Assembly: GCA_039105265.1 (NCBI GenBank)
Contig: JAPFFF010000078.1
Location: forward strand, 207,461-271,460
DNA length: 64,000 nt
DNA from: Tritrichomonas musculus
Taxonomy: Eukaryota; Parabasalia; Tritrichomonadida; Tritrichomonadidae
Direction: 5' to 3'
Below the pieces are notes generated by a model. The model saw only the letters and a list, made by a program, of their open reading frames with translations, searched no databases and was not told the DNA's origin. The position numbers and the translations under genes were made by a program. Positions 12,001-21,679 of this stretch are shown here, in pieces; positions within the stretch are counted from its first letter, which is position 1; each line of letters starts with the position of its first letter.

Positions 12001-13072
12001 AATCGGCGAAAAAGACGAGCTCGGCAGCAGTGACCATTCGGGCAAGAAGCAGTCGCCGAATCATTCATCTGGGAGACTTTCTCAGAAGTCTGATTTGGCA
12101 TCATTCGACTCCGAATCAAGTTTTGCACTCGTCTTCCGCTTCAAGGACCACGAAAGTGAGATTTTGCCGCTTTCTGAGATGATCTCAGAGCTCTTCACGC
12201 ACATCGACGAGAACTTCACTAAGACAGTCCTCTCATTCTCGGGCGAGAACGAAGTTGACAAGGACACAACGGTGGCTGGCTTCATATCAATGGTCAGAGA
12301 ATTCGTCATACAGCTCGAGAAGGCTGATGACGACAACAAGGAGAGAGAAGCAAAGGCTGAAAAGAAGAGAAGAGTCAGCATTGACAAAGGTTCATCTTCA
12401 CACTCGCTTTTGCAGGCTTCTGGCACTCCTCCTGTATCGCCCAGAGAGGCTTCTGGCACAACAACAAAAAGCGTCGAAGAGAAGCCAAAGAGTCCTGCAC
12501 TCATCATCAAGAAAAAGAAGCGGCCAAGCGAGCTCGCTGCAATGGGAAGCAGCGACAACTTCCTCCTCGACGAGACCAAAGAGAAGGAGTCAAAGCCTTG
12601 GCTGCAACTTAAAAAGAGAAAGAGCACTGGTTCTTTGCACTCTACACCAAAAGGAGCAAAGAAGGCTCCTCCTCCTGCCTCAACGCCAACAACAGCAACA
12701 GCAACAACAATCAAGAGCTCAGGCAGTCCCGTTTCGAAGGCGAAAAAGGCTGCCGTTGATGCCGGAAGTCCCGTTTCGAAGGCGAAAAAGGTTACCGTCG
12801 ACCAAGGAAGCCCAAGTTCAAAAGGGAAAAAGTCTCCTTCTAAGGCAACAAGCGAATCAGCAAAGTCAGCAGCCAACAAAAACGTCGGTGCAAAGATCAG
12901 CACTCTCAAGCTGATCAGACTGAACAGGCAGAGGAGAAATTCAACGAAGAAGCTGAACCAGATAGACCTAGATGCTCAGCAAGCTGACAAATCTGACAAT
13001 CGTAACGAGGAGAATGATAGAGTGTTTATTAACGTGCTTCAAAGACCTCTCGTGAGAAGATCTTCTGAATGA
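9026..13072 (+). CDS. Membrane-anchored formin (FH1-FH2)
   Basis: Predicted 1348-residue formin, an actin nucleator and elongator. Residues about 14-38 form one transmembrane helix right after a short N-terminus. Residues about 40-480 are an unrecognised region. About 483-510 is an uninterrupted proline run (FH1, the profilin-actin site). The FH2 domain follows from about 519, with the conserved Trp at 535 (SIFWKKV) and the GN-x-LN-GG...RG-x-A-x-GF signature at about 823. FH2 is stretched by a Lys/Ser-rich insert (about 688-763) and acidic or basic inserts near 880-1030; its end (FTHIDENF...FVIQLEKA) lies near 1110. The C-terminal tail is Lys/Ser-rich with tandem SPVSKAKK-like units. N-terminal TM plus FH1-FH2 is the layout of plant class I formins. 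DNA is AT-rich to about 10130, then abruptly GC-rich. Stop TGA. ATG 9026 is the first in frame. Confidence 0.9.
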   Translation: MEENSSFSLAENLFFIKLTTILTIIVVIASIFFIIKLKKSLPTFLFRYIINNSVTSNVFLRISDLKCKSCKFSLKKRQLSLKKCSFRFSNYIFSFQRIHFHIPLGSQKYETIPGIRSNYIFNAQLSIYDMLINYLSPIPENNLQNCDLTDVNINNFIGFLQNNRVSDGTNEDFQLKIPSNYFCYENNHEKILFNYPKIDIYSFALEIKNQNHNTTENAPQTLCNSVLYTSSKLEICESNDGILSYNIKNIRVSSIYHNSAKVEVPQKPLLFATDFIQIKTNFTFFSLQNSTIFIKLAIAPVFFPVGNEGITQFVQEIENIFALSIPILSREPSEANIRLVGSSNNLFTDYSSAFFTQSFGSDLLISPIQSKVEEKFQSKLKSSTSLHHAIYGHFRGLWRLKQMNKRKKQKKGPCTPDRNKKLFASFSSPNIIFDFQGDKSQAGAQPIPLAPPGSASAAIETGDRDPAQAQTEAAADEQQAGAPPPPPPPPPPPPPPPPPPPPPPPPPGLGSASSDTQAKKKLNRPPPLKTRSIFWKKVREARLSGTVWEGISERKLDDSFALDDDELSTFVHIFAQQLSTCRVSSGSDSQQKASSVVQLVSSEKVKAVGILLSGLKMQPETVLRHVFELDFMSFNESQLQMMLKNAPTKEDYALIDEYEGDKRRLGVCEKFFLAIRDFSKINDMCETKAKSSGSGKRKKKSSKDKKKSKPQPDTPQKGQEKSDSQKTESPKKVKKEDCAKDSASTPKSDKDKADGPQAPPKPKCECDPSLFYRARVSLMLSMRTARISLQSVLEKLQLINGAFDDIQSSPTLLKVLACILSLGNVLNGGTVRGGAYGFDLSILPKLADIRSTSLPGYTLLNYIASRLTKKTARREANLSDDDSECSDYSCYSDSEYNEDSDAPLSVIEKLHYEMPNVMMCEKVDLGSLQALYKEIMDQFNELRALMRKAEDQLDAMQDDKSDNSEFSTPKSRRRVRRTALNPFLLGSSSAKEIGEKDELGSSDHSGKKQSPNHSSGRLSQKSDLASFDSESSFALVFRFKDHESEILPLSEMISELFTHIDENFTKTVLSFSGENEVDKDTTVAGFISMVREFVIQLEKADDDNKEREAKAEKKRRVSIDKGSSSHSLLQASGTPPVSPREASGTTTKSVEEKPKSPALIIKKKKRPSELAAMGSSDNFLLDETKEKESKPWLQLKKRKSTGSLHSTPKGAKKAPPPASTPTTATATTIKSSGSPVSKAKKAAVDAGSPVSKAKKVTVDQGSPSSKGKKSPSKATSESAKSAANKNVGAKISTLKLIRLNRQRRNSTKKLNQIDLDAQQADKSDNRNEENDRVFINVLQRPLVRRSSE

Positions 13073-13137
13073 GGATCTAATATTTTTATTTTTATTTATT
13101 TATTTTTAGTATGATCAACAGTAGTTTTTAATGACTA

Positions 13138-13171
13138 ATCAGATGAGTTCACAAAAAAAAAATCATCTGAT
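13138..13171 (+). promoter_or_regulatory. Hairpin downstream of formin
   Basis: A perfect 9-bp inverted repeat, ATCAGATGA and TCATCTGAT, with a 16-base A-rich loop, starts 66 bp after the formin stop. It could fold in the 3' UTR. A role in 3' processing or mRNA stability is only a guess. Confidence 0.4.
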
Positions 13172-14062
13172 GCCAAAGTTATTCATAGTATATGTAATTA
13201 ATATTTTTATTTATTTATTTTGTTGATTATTATATAAATTAATCTTGAAATATTATTATCTTTTTTTTTAATAAAATAAAATGGGTTTAAATACTTTTTT
13301 TTTTTATGTTATTTTTGTTGATAACCTATTATATAGAGCATTATCATATAGATCGAAAATAAATATTTATTTAATAGAACAAATAAATGTAAAAATATAC
13401 CATAATTCAGTTAATTCATTGATATTAAATATTTTGTTAAATTATTACGTAACAATAAGTAAAAGGTAAAGTAAAAAATATAATCTTCTTTAATATTTAT
13501 ATAAGAGAATTTGATTTATATTTCATGTATGCAATTAATTTTCGTTTATTCTATAAAAAAAAAAAATCAAATTTCAAAAAATAAAAGAGAAAGTAATTGA
13601 TTATGTTAGTTTTGTCTTTCGGTTATTAAAAAACTAGTTTAGTTGGTAAATGTAAAACTATATCTAGTTCTGAAAAGACTTATATTTTTTTTTTTTATCT
13701 TTTGTAGAAATTAAAGACAATTGAATCAAATTTTGGTATTAAAAAACAAAAATGCTGGCATTTGATGAAAAATTGAAAATATTTTTTTTTTTAATTCGAT
13801 GGAGTTCGATTGGTTCATATATTGTGTTTGCTTAATATTTTTTATAATCCAAAAAAGGAAATAACATTTAGTAAAAAGCGCTTTGGTAAATAAATATCTA
13901 GCATTTAATTGGAGCTTTAACTCATAAACAATATTTTTGATAATAAAAAAATTGTGATAAAGCATTTGACCTATCGTTTTTAATCTTTTTCTCAAATTTT
14001 GTTATAAAGAAAAAAAACCGCAAAAAAGTGAAAAAAAAATTGAATAAAATTTTGCGTGTTCA
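13172..14062. other. AT-rich spacer between formin and phosphatase
   Basis: No supported gene. A 62-codon open frame at 13281-13469 has no recognisable domain and base use like the surrounding spacer, so it is not called. Confidence 0.6.
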
Positions 14063-15052
14063 ATGACCGAAGAAAGAGTCAAGGTTATTCTCGATAAACT
14101 CCTCTCGTTGCACAATGATTTCACAACATTGTCAGCGGGCCTTACTGCCGAAGAAATTACATGGCTATGCTTCACTGTTAAGTCGATTTTCCTTGAGCAG
14201 CCGATTTTGCTCGAACTCCGACCACCTTTAACCGTTTGCGGAGATACTCATGGCCAATTTCACGACTTACTTCGTCTTTTTGAAATTGGAGGCGTTCCAC
14301 CTGCTGCTAACTATCTATTCCTTGGTGATTATGTAGACAGAGGACGTCAAAGTATCGAAACAGTTACCCTTCTTTTCTGTTACAAGATTTTATATCCAAA
14401 TAATTTCTTCATGCTTAGAGGAAACCACGAATGTTCCTATATCAATCGTCTTTACGGATTCTATGACGATTGCATCCGCTTATATTCTCAAACAATATGG
14501 AGGACTTTTAGTGAAGTTTTCAATTGTCTTCCAATTGCAGCTGTTATTGATGATAAAATTTTTTGCATCCATGGAGGAATTTCTCCTCATTTAGAGTCAT
14601 TAGATGATATAAAGAACTTACCAAGACCAATGGAAGTCCCTGAAGAAGGTCTTCTTTGCGATTTATTATGGTCAGATCCTGATAATACAATCGATACTTG
14701 GGGAGAAAATGACAGAGGAACATCTGTATGCTTCGGTGCAGAACCAGTTGATAAATTCCTCGAGAAATTCAACTTTGATTTGATTTGCCGTGCTCACCAG
14801 GCAATCATGAATGGCTATGAATTTCCATTTTTCCCAACTCAAACACTCGTTACAATATTTTCGGCTCCAAACTACTGTAATGAATTTGATAATAAAGGAG
14901 CAATATTAAAAGTTGATGAAAACTTGTTTTGCACATTTTCAATTCTTGAACCTGTTCATTATCCTGATGAAATGCCAGAAATTGATCGTCCAGGAACACC
15001 ACCGCGATCAAGCAGCGATGAACCTGAACCAAACTCATTTACCCTTTCTTAA
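14063..15052 (+). CDS. Ser/Thr protein phosphatase, PP1-type catalytic subunit
   Basis: Predicted 329-residue enzyme that removes phosphate from Ser/Thr on proteins, using two metal ions. All PPP signature motifs are present in order: GDTHG (60-64), GDYVDRG (88-94), GNHE (120-123), HGG (170-172), RAHQ (243-246) and SAPNYC (267-272). The internal sequence ([38 protein letters not shown]) follows PP1 closely; length matches the usual 300-330. The first motif has Thr where PP1 usually has Ile or Val. The tail is an acidic, Ser/Pro-rich stretch. The start sits in TTCAATG, so a leader would be very short or the true start differs. Stop TAA is followed by AA, making TAAA, the trichomonad polyadenylation signal. 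Regulatory partners cannot be told from sequence. Confidence 0.95.
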   Translation: MTEERVKVILDKLLSLHNDFTTLSAGLTAEEITWLCFTVKSIFLEQPILLELRPPLTVCGDTHGQFHDLLRLFEIGGVPPAANYLFLGDYVDRGRQSIETVTLLFCYKILYPNNFFMLRGNHECSYINRLYGFYDDCIRLYSQTIWRTFSEVFNCLPIAAVIDDKIFCIHGGISPHLESLDDIKNLPRPMEVPEEGLLCDLLWSDPDNTIDTWGENDRGTSVCFGAEPVDKFLEKFNFDLICRAHQAIMNGYEFPFFPTQTLVTIFSAPNYCNEFDNKGAILKVDENLFCTFSILEPVHYPDEMPEIDRPGTPPRSSSDEPEPNSFTLS

Positions 15053-15663
15053 AAGAAAATAGATAAGATCGTTTATTCATTAAACTTTATTTTAAAAAAA
15101 AAAATTATCAATTTATCATCTAAGTTTTTTATTATTTTAATGATTGATTAAAAAGAATCTATTTTAAGAAAGATAATAATGAATGAGGATTACAAATCTC
15201 AATCACTATACTTAAGAATTAGTGAATTTATATGAAATTTTATAACATTTATAAAATGATTGTTATGATTCTCTTTGTTTTAACGCGTAAAAAGTAGTGT
15301 TATTTGGAAATTTTAATCACAATTTAGTTGTGAGGAATGGCTTGAAAAGTTTTAAACGTATAAAATTGATATAGCTCATAGAAAATATATATTCAATTAA
15401 AGGTCAATTTAAACTGAAGATTATTCTTTTTAAAAAGTTTGAACCAAATATTTTAATCTCACAAAAAAAAACTTTTGATTTATTACATCATGTATAGAAA
15501 TGATAAGAAAATAGCTTTTTCATTTCTAATCATCAATATTTAATTTTTTCAAATCACATATCAAAAAAAAAAAGATCTTACAATCGTTTTTTGGATCACA
15601 TGTCATTATAAAAACATTGCCACTTTTTCAGATAAAAATAATCGTTAATAAAAATTGTTTTTA
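15053..15663. other. AT-rich spacer
   Basis: Nothing recognisable: no open frame with domain similarity and no RNA gene. Confidence 0.6.
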
Positions 15664-15964
15664 TATAGTCTACTGGAAAACCCCCCTACCAATGGAAAAC
15701 CCCCCTACCATTTTTATTCACCTATTTTTGGCCTTTAATGGTGGCAAAAAGTACGTTGATGAAAACCCACCTACCATTTTCTATTCAATTTTTCGATAAA
15801 AAAAATGAATAGATTGCATTTTTAAATACTAATATCTAAAAATAAAATAAACATTTTTTAAATAATAATAATTATTTTATAAAATGAACATTTTATCTAT
15901 ATGATATTATGATTCTAACTCTTTTATATAGAGATTTGGTAGAGGGGTTTTACTCTAGACTATA
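15664..15964. mobile_element. MITE with 28-bp imperfect inverted ends (mariner-like)
   Basis: The left end (15664-15691) reads TATAGTCTACTGG... and the reverse complement of the right end (15937-15964) reads TATAGTCTAGAGT...; they agree at about 24 of 28 positions. Both ends finish in TATA, compatible with a TA target duplication as made by Tc1/mariner elements. The 301-bp body has no transposase. Next to the left end a GGAAAACCCCCCTACCA unit is repeated, with a third diverged copy near 15759. Confidence 0.55.
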
Positions 15965-16336
15965 AATTTAAAATTTTTAAATTCTATTTTTCTCCTAAAT
16001 ATTAATACAGATAACCACACTTTTACTATCATTTGTTCTGAAGTACTATATATAAAAGTTATTTTTACAATTTAATTTTAAAAAAATGCATGCAAATATT
16101 TTGATTTTGTTTTTTCATCAACTTTAATAGAATAAATATGCAAATTACAAGTTTTTATGGCTATTCTACATTTATTTATATTTTGATCAAATGTTTAATA
16201 TATTGATCTATTTTGTTTATAGTTTAAATCTTTCTATACGAAGGAAATTTGAGAAGCCTTAATTATTTTAAAAGATTAAGTAAGGTATTTGCATTTGACC
16301 TCTTTATATTTTCTTAAATGCAAAATTAAATATTTT

Positions 16337-16492
16337 TTATTCATGACTGTATTTGGCAGGACAATTATCAGCAGAGTAGCCAGAGAAATTTCGCACAGGA
16401 CATCTTGAATTCTCTTTTTTAACTGAATCCGAAGGAACAAATTTTATATCATTTCTTGTCTCGTCTCGTACTTTTTTAAATAAATTAAATAA
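16337..16492 (-). pseudogene. Orphan coding relic
   Basis: A 51-codon stop-bounded frame without ATG. It has coding-like composition in its last 45 codons (ending CPVRNFSGYSADNCPAKYSHE-stop) and is much richer in G and C than its surroundings. It may be the last exon or a leftover 3' end of a lost gene. No family is recognised. Confidence 0.35.
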
Positions 16493-16915
16493 TTATTATT
16501 TATATAATAAATTAATATTTATTATATCTTTTCTAGTTCCGTAAATATAAATAACAAATTATTTGTCTTTAGATATATATTCATGTATTTTCTTATTTTT
16601 ATTTTTCAATTATAAAAAACAAATAAGCATTCAATTTTTGGCAAATTTTATTTTTATATTACAAAATTTCTTATTTTTTATTTTTTCATTATATATAAAA
16701 ATAATTTAGATTTTTTAAAAGCACTTTTATATTCAGCTTTTTCACTATGTATAAATAATTATAAGTAAATTGCTTGAATCAAGTTAAACGTCCTTGCTAT
16801 TTTTCCTGGCGATTTTTATGGCCGTGATTTTTTTTTTATTAAAAAGTTTAACTTTTTCATATTTGCCGTTTATCTAAATATTCATATCATTTTATATTAC
16901 TAAGCTTAGACATAA

Positions 16916-17467
16916 ATGGAGGCTAATAAGCAAGCAGCAATTCCTTCTGGAAATGATCCAAGTACTCAAAGCCATAGCAAACTTAACACTACTAGTAATC
17001 TTAATGAGCCGATTACTGAATCATATTTTTATGCTTCAAAGATAAACAAAATAATTTCTATCATGAATAAGCATTTAGCTCGTTTTGATAAGAAAGTTGA
17101 TCACATTGATAAGAAAGTTGATCACATTGATAAGAAAGTTGATCACATTGATAAGAATCTTGATCGATTAGATAATAGAATTGATTCCTTTAACACGAGC
17201 ATCAATCAAGAATTCACGTCTCTAAAACACTCAATTTAGAATGGTTTACTTGATTAAGAGAGTACATATGAAAAATGTTCTCGCGAACAAAATCAAATAA
17301 TAGAAGATATTAAGCACTCATTATGTAATGATATCTCTGCTATTAGAACTTCAGCGGAAATCATTTTTTCAAATTTTTAAGAAATTGCAGATAAATCCTA
17401 AAAGAATTTCTAAAACCTCATTTTAGCGATATTAATGATTATTCTAAACATAATTAATAATATTTAA
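16916..17467 (+). pseudogene. Coiled-coil protein with triplicated KKVDHID unit; frame interrupted by TAA/TAG
   Basis: ATG 16916 opens 107 codons: a polar N-terminus, then a coiled coil in which the 21-bp unit coding KKVDHID is repeated three times with a diverged fourth (KNLDRLD). After a TAG at 17237 the same frame stays coding-like to 17467, with heptad-like sequence (NQIIEDIKHSL..., AEIIFSNF) and a hydrophobic C-terminal stretch (LILAILMIILNII) that resembles a tail anchor. In-frame stops at 17237, 17255, 17378, 17399 and 17411 are all TAA or TAG, and no frameshift is apparent. It is most simply a decaying gene of unknown function. The shape is SNARE- or tether-like, but no family can be named. 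Confidence 0.45.
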
Positions 17468-18176
17468 AATATTTTTTTCTTTTCTCCTTTTCTTTTCTTT
17501 TTCTTTATCAATGATTATTAAAATTTGTTATTGATGTCTTTAATTTTTTTATTTAAATCAATTTTATTTTTAATGAGATAGACTACAAAAATTCAATTTT
17601 TATAAAACAAACATAAGTACTGCGATCGGAAAGGTCATCTCGCTCATATTCTCTTATAAAATTATTTTATATAAACAAATAATTTTAATATTAATATTTT
17701 TAAAATGTAACATATAAAAAATTTGAATTTTTAACAGTCATTTTGAAGATATCATTTTTTATTTCACATGTATAACTATTTCAAAAAGTTTTTAAATGAA
17801 AAAAAAAAATTCAATTTTTTGATAATAGAATTATCAAAAAGATTTTCCTCTTTATCTCAAATTTGAATGACTTTTTAACAATATTAAAATATGATTTTCT
17901 CAAAAATAATCATAAAATTTCAATATTATTTCATTTACTTATTTTAATGTGGTTATAAATATATTATATATTGCAGTAAAAACATTTTTTCAGTAAAATT
18001 TATTATATCTAAAAATTTGATGAAAACGCACAAAATTGGATATAAAGTTGACAAATACTTGTATAACATGGTACATAAATATTTTAATGCAATAAAATGT
18101 TCATTTTCATCAAAATATTTTGATGAAAAATACAAAATAAATCAAAAAAATCAACTTTTTCTCAAAATTGACTATT
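17468..18176. other. AT-rich spacer
   Basis: No supported gene. The phrase ACATAAATATTTTAATGCAA recurs around 18075 and 18200, a short dispersed duplication. Confidence 0.5.
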
Positions 18177-20420
18177 GGTATTTTTCAAAAGTTGAAGGAT
18201 ACATAAATATTTTAATGCAAGGAACTATAAAAATCTGAGCATTCAAATCAGAAAATTGATTCTTAATATTCATTCTACTAAACTCCAAAGTCAGGATTTT
18301 TCGACCTTAATTTGACCATAAAATTAAGTTGTTTTTTACTGAAGAACAATTATATAACCCTTTGATATTTAAGCCATTATCTCCTATAAAACTAGAAATA
18401 TAATGTTAAAATGCAGATTTGGCACAGTCTCTATCATACTCGTCATATTACAAACTTTTAAGCATTTCATAAAGAGTTGCATAAATTAGATTAGGATGAA
18501 ATGGTTGGTAATTGAATTCCTGATCTATCATTGGTCTATGATTGTATGCCATTTTCTTCCCATTAATAGAATGGTTTCAATTTGGTTCTTTCCAAGGGTG
18601 GTCAAGAAACAATAGAAGATGACTCAGCATGTTAGCTGGAAATATCCAAACATCTGGGCGTTCAAGACTCATTCTGTTATTATTGTAATTCACCCCATTG
18701 TTATCATTTTGTTGAAAATGTGATACAGTAAATTGATTGTTTATGATTTGAATATTTTGGCTTGAATTCAAATTATTGTTAGTTGGTTGATCACTTTGAT
18801 TTAGTGATGTTTCATCTATTGATTCAAATTTTTCATTTCCAAAGTAATCAGTCGTAAATAATTTAAAATCTATTGATGAATTATCAAATATGGTGAATTA
18901 TGCATCATGAATTTTAGTTTTATATATATTTCTTCTTGCCGGGGTAAAACAATAAGCAAGAATTAAAATTGACCAATAGAATGTATGAAATTTCTGAATT
19001 CTAACTGTTGCTGTAAAAAAATATGGCTGATTTCCATCCTTCGTAATCTGATGGACTCATTTTTCCTTGATCAATATCCACTGGCTCTTCAGAAACTTTG
19101 GATTCCAAATATCGTAACAGATTATCCCAATATTCTTGAATTTGCATTAAAATTGGATAAATGCTAACTAAAGATGATTAATCCTTTTCAAAATATAATA
19201 TGGCCTGGTAAAGAGGCCATAATACTTTGGCAAAGTACATATAATTTCTGAAATTATATGGTGAAAATAAATCAGTATCAGTAGTATACTACTGTATCAA
19301 TTGAATGATCATGTGCACATTTTATAAATTATAATTGATAAAATGTGCACATGATCTATGTCACTATCATCTTCATCGAGTAAAAAACTTGTCGAATGAT
19401 TCGTAGGAAATCATTCATTGGAGTATCATGTGAAATATATATCATATTTTCTTAAATAAATGAATTGATACATCACAGTAAGCCATCTAGTTTGGACGTT
19501 TTTGGGAGGAATAGGTAAACCAATTTCAGCACAAATAATTAAAACTGTCATAGCTTTCTCAAAATTTTGATATTTTTTTTAATAAATTATGGTACATTTC
19601 TCTCTTTTATGGACTTGGCCACCAAATTTATCGTATGTGCTGCGTATGCAGAATGAATGATACGCTCCAAGTCTTTGAATGTTATTGAATCTGATCTCAT
19701 TATATATTTGGACCATTGTGCGAGTGCAAGCACCCGAGTTTGTATATTATCAGCAGTTACAGATGTTATATTTAATCCCTTTGTTCTCAAATCAATTATT
19801 GATTTAACTATTTTTCTTTTAATATTTTCGATACTTGCAGATTTTATGAAACATGATTTATAATTAAAAGGAATAACTAAAGATTTACCATTAAATGAAT
19901 CTTTAGCTGAAGGAATGGTTAACCAAAAGTCAATAAAATGAAATGAATTTACAGTACAGGCATCTATTACAATTCCTATATGGGAAAAACTACGATATTG
20001 AGAATAAATTTCTTCTCTAAATATGTAGCTAATTCAATTATTTGAGACCTGATTGTCGCCGCTGAATAACGTGGTAATAATTGATTTGCCTAAACATTTG
20101 ATAGCTAATTTATTATATTTTGATATGGAGTTGCCTGAAAAGATGATGAGAAAGAAGACCGAAAATCAATTGGGTCTTGAATTTGAAAGCAAACCTCAAA
20201 ATTATGGTCAATATGTTTCAAAATAAAATCATCAATTTGATCATAATTAGCTTGCTCTGTGCATTGATAAAATACTCCATTATGATAAAGAGCAACAAAG
20301 CCTCTATATTTGTAAAAAATCCCATAGCGTTTTTTGCTGATAGAAAATTCATCTGAATTTGTAATAGTTTTGTATAAAAATATTCATTTTAAAAGCTTCT
20401 TTCATCATAAAATCATGCTA
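18177..20420 (-). mobile_element. Decayed hAT-like DNA transposon (transposase fossil)
   Basis: Read on the minus strand from about 20400 down to 18177, coding-like blocks follow each other with frame changes and stops. An N-terminal block (YGIFYKYRGFVALYHNG...) is followed by IGIVIDACTVNSFHFIDFW, ITSVTADNIQTRVLALAQW, SAYAAHTINLVAKSI and PPKNVQTRWLTVMYQF. These resemble, in order, the first Asp strand, the second Asp region, the C/A-x-AHT-x-NL segment and the TRW motif of hAT-type transposases. A Tyr/Trp-rich C-terminal part (IQEYWDNLLRYLESKV) and an Asn-rich tail follow. At least two frameshifts and about ten in-frame stops are seen, nearly all TAA or TAG. Terminal repeats and target duplication were not found. 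The superfamily is inferred from motif order; a related DDE transposon is possible. Confidence 0.5.
19307..19356. repeat. Perfect 19-bp stem-loop inside the transposase fossil
   Basis: The arm GATCATGTGCACATTTTAT (19307-19325) and its exact reverse complement (19338-19356) enclose a 12-base loop. It lies between recognisable transposase blocks, so it may be a secondary duplication or part of a small nested element. Confidence 0.7.
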
Positions 20421-20428
20421 TTTCTCTA

Positions 20429-20454
20429 TTTTTTTTTTTTTTTTTTTTTTTTTT
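20429..20454 (+). repeat. Poly-T run (26 T)
   Basis: Homopolymer immediately left of the foldback element's target duplication. The length may be inexact. Confidence 0.8.
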
Positions 20455-20460
20455 AAATAT

Positions 20461-20469
20461 AATTAATAT
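20461..20469 (+). repeat. Left target-site duplication, AATTAATAT
   Basis: Nine bases directly outside the left terminus of the 17.9 kb element. They are identical to 38374-38382 at the right end. Confidence 0.8.
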
Positions 20470-20474
20470 GGGAT

Positions 20475-20600
20475 AGTATCACTTTTAAAAACTTTTTTCA
20501 CTTAAAGTATCACTTTTTGAGAGAGAAAAAAAAATCAGTAACACTAATTTGCTTTTAAAAAAATATTCAGTAACACTTTTCCTCTGAAAAACATATCACT
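20475..20600 (+). promoter_or_regulatory. Phased subterminal repeats AGTAWCAC
   Basis: AGTATCAC starts at 20475 and 20506, AGTAACAC at 20537 and 20569, and a weaker ATATCAC near 20593. Spacing of the first four is 31, 31 and 32 bp. The same set is mirrored at the right terminus (about 38243-38368). Arrays like this near transposon ends commonly serve as transposase-binding sites; that role is inferred. Confidence 0.55.
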
Positions 20601-21679
20601 CTAAATTAAAAAAATGTTAAGTGCTGCAGCTTTGGTAGTAAGGAAACTTCAAAAAAATATATATTGATTGGCATCAGACAAAGATTATTTCTGTGCAAGC
20701 TCGCCTCCAAACAAGGTTTTTATTTGACATATCAAATTACAATTATCCAACACATCTTCAAAAAATGCTTATAAATTAGTGGTTATTATAGACAATCGTT
20801 TTTGTTTTTTATGTATTTAATCCTAGACGCGAATCTCTGTGTTTTCAAATCAGTGATTAATATCGAATAATCAGATTTCAGACTCCCACACTCAGATACG
20901 ATTCCATATCTCTTTAAATATTATTCTCCATCGTTTTTTACGTATGGTATATGTATTAGATGTTACATATACTAGTTTAAAAATATTGAATATTTCAATA
21001 ATATTCAATAAAAAATGTAATAAATAAAAATGTAATTGCAATAAAATTATTCTTTATAAAATGTTAATTTCAATTATGCTATTTTTATTTCTTTTTCTCT
21101 TTTTTTAAAGGAGAAATTAAAGTTTTTTGTTCCAAAAAATTATAAACGTATTTTTTACGAATTTGTTAAAATGTAAACGTGCAACATTATTACAAATGTA
21201 TCAATAAATGAATAAATATTTTTTAAATGCCAATATCCAACTAATTGCTATTCTGTTTATTGTATTTCATCAAAATATTGCAATTTTAAAGTTTTTTTTG
21301 ATTTAAATATGTGGTTCAGATTATAATTTGAATTGTCTATGCCTAAAATTAGTTTATTTTACCTAATAAAATGCTTTATTACTACAATATTCAATTTTTT
21401 CAATAAATTTTAGGAGTTTTATAAAAATATCATATTGATATATTAAAGATTCATAAAAAAGAAAAGTGATAAGGAAAATGAAATATATTGTGTGATCAAA
21501 TTTAATAAGGGGAAAATGAAGAGAAATAAAAATAATGATTATGAATAATGAAATGATGGTGGAAAAAAATGATGTAATTTGCAAATTTATTATTATATTT
21601 GAGTAATATTTACAAATGGATCATTTCATTTGCACAAAAATTAAATATATTTGGAAAGAATAAAAAAATGATTATGGCA

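Noticed and set aside
13281-13469. 62-codon open frame downstream of the formin
   Set aside because: Spacer-like composition, no domain, and such frames are expected by chance in AT-rich DNA of this length.
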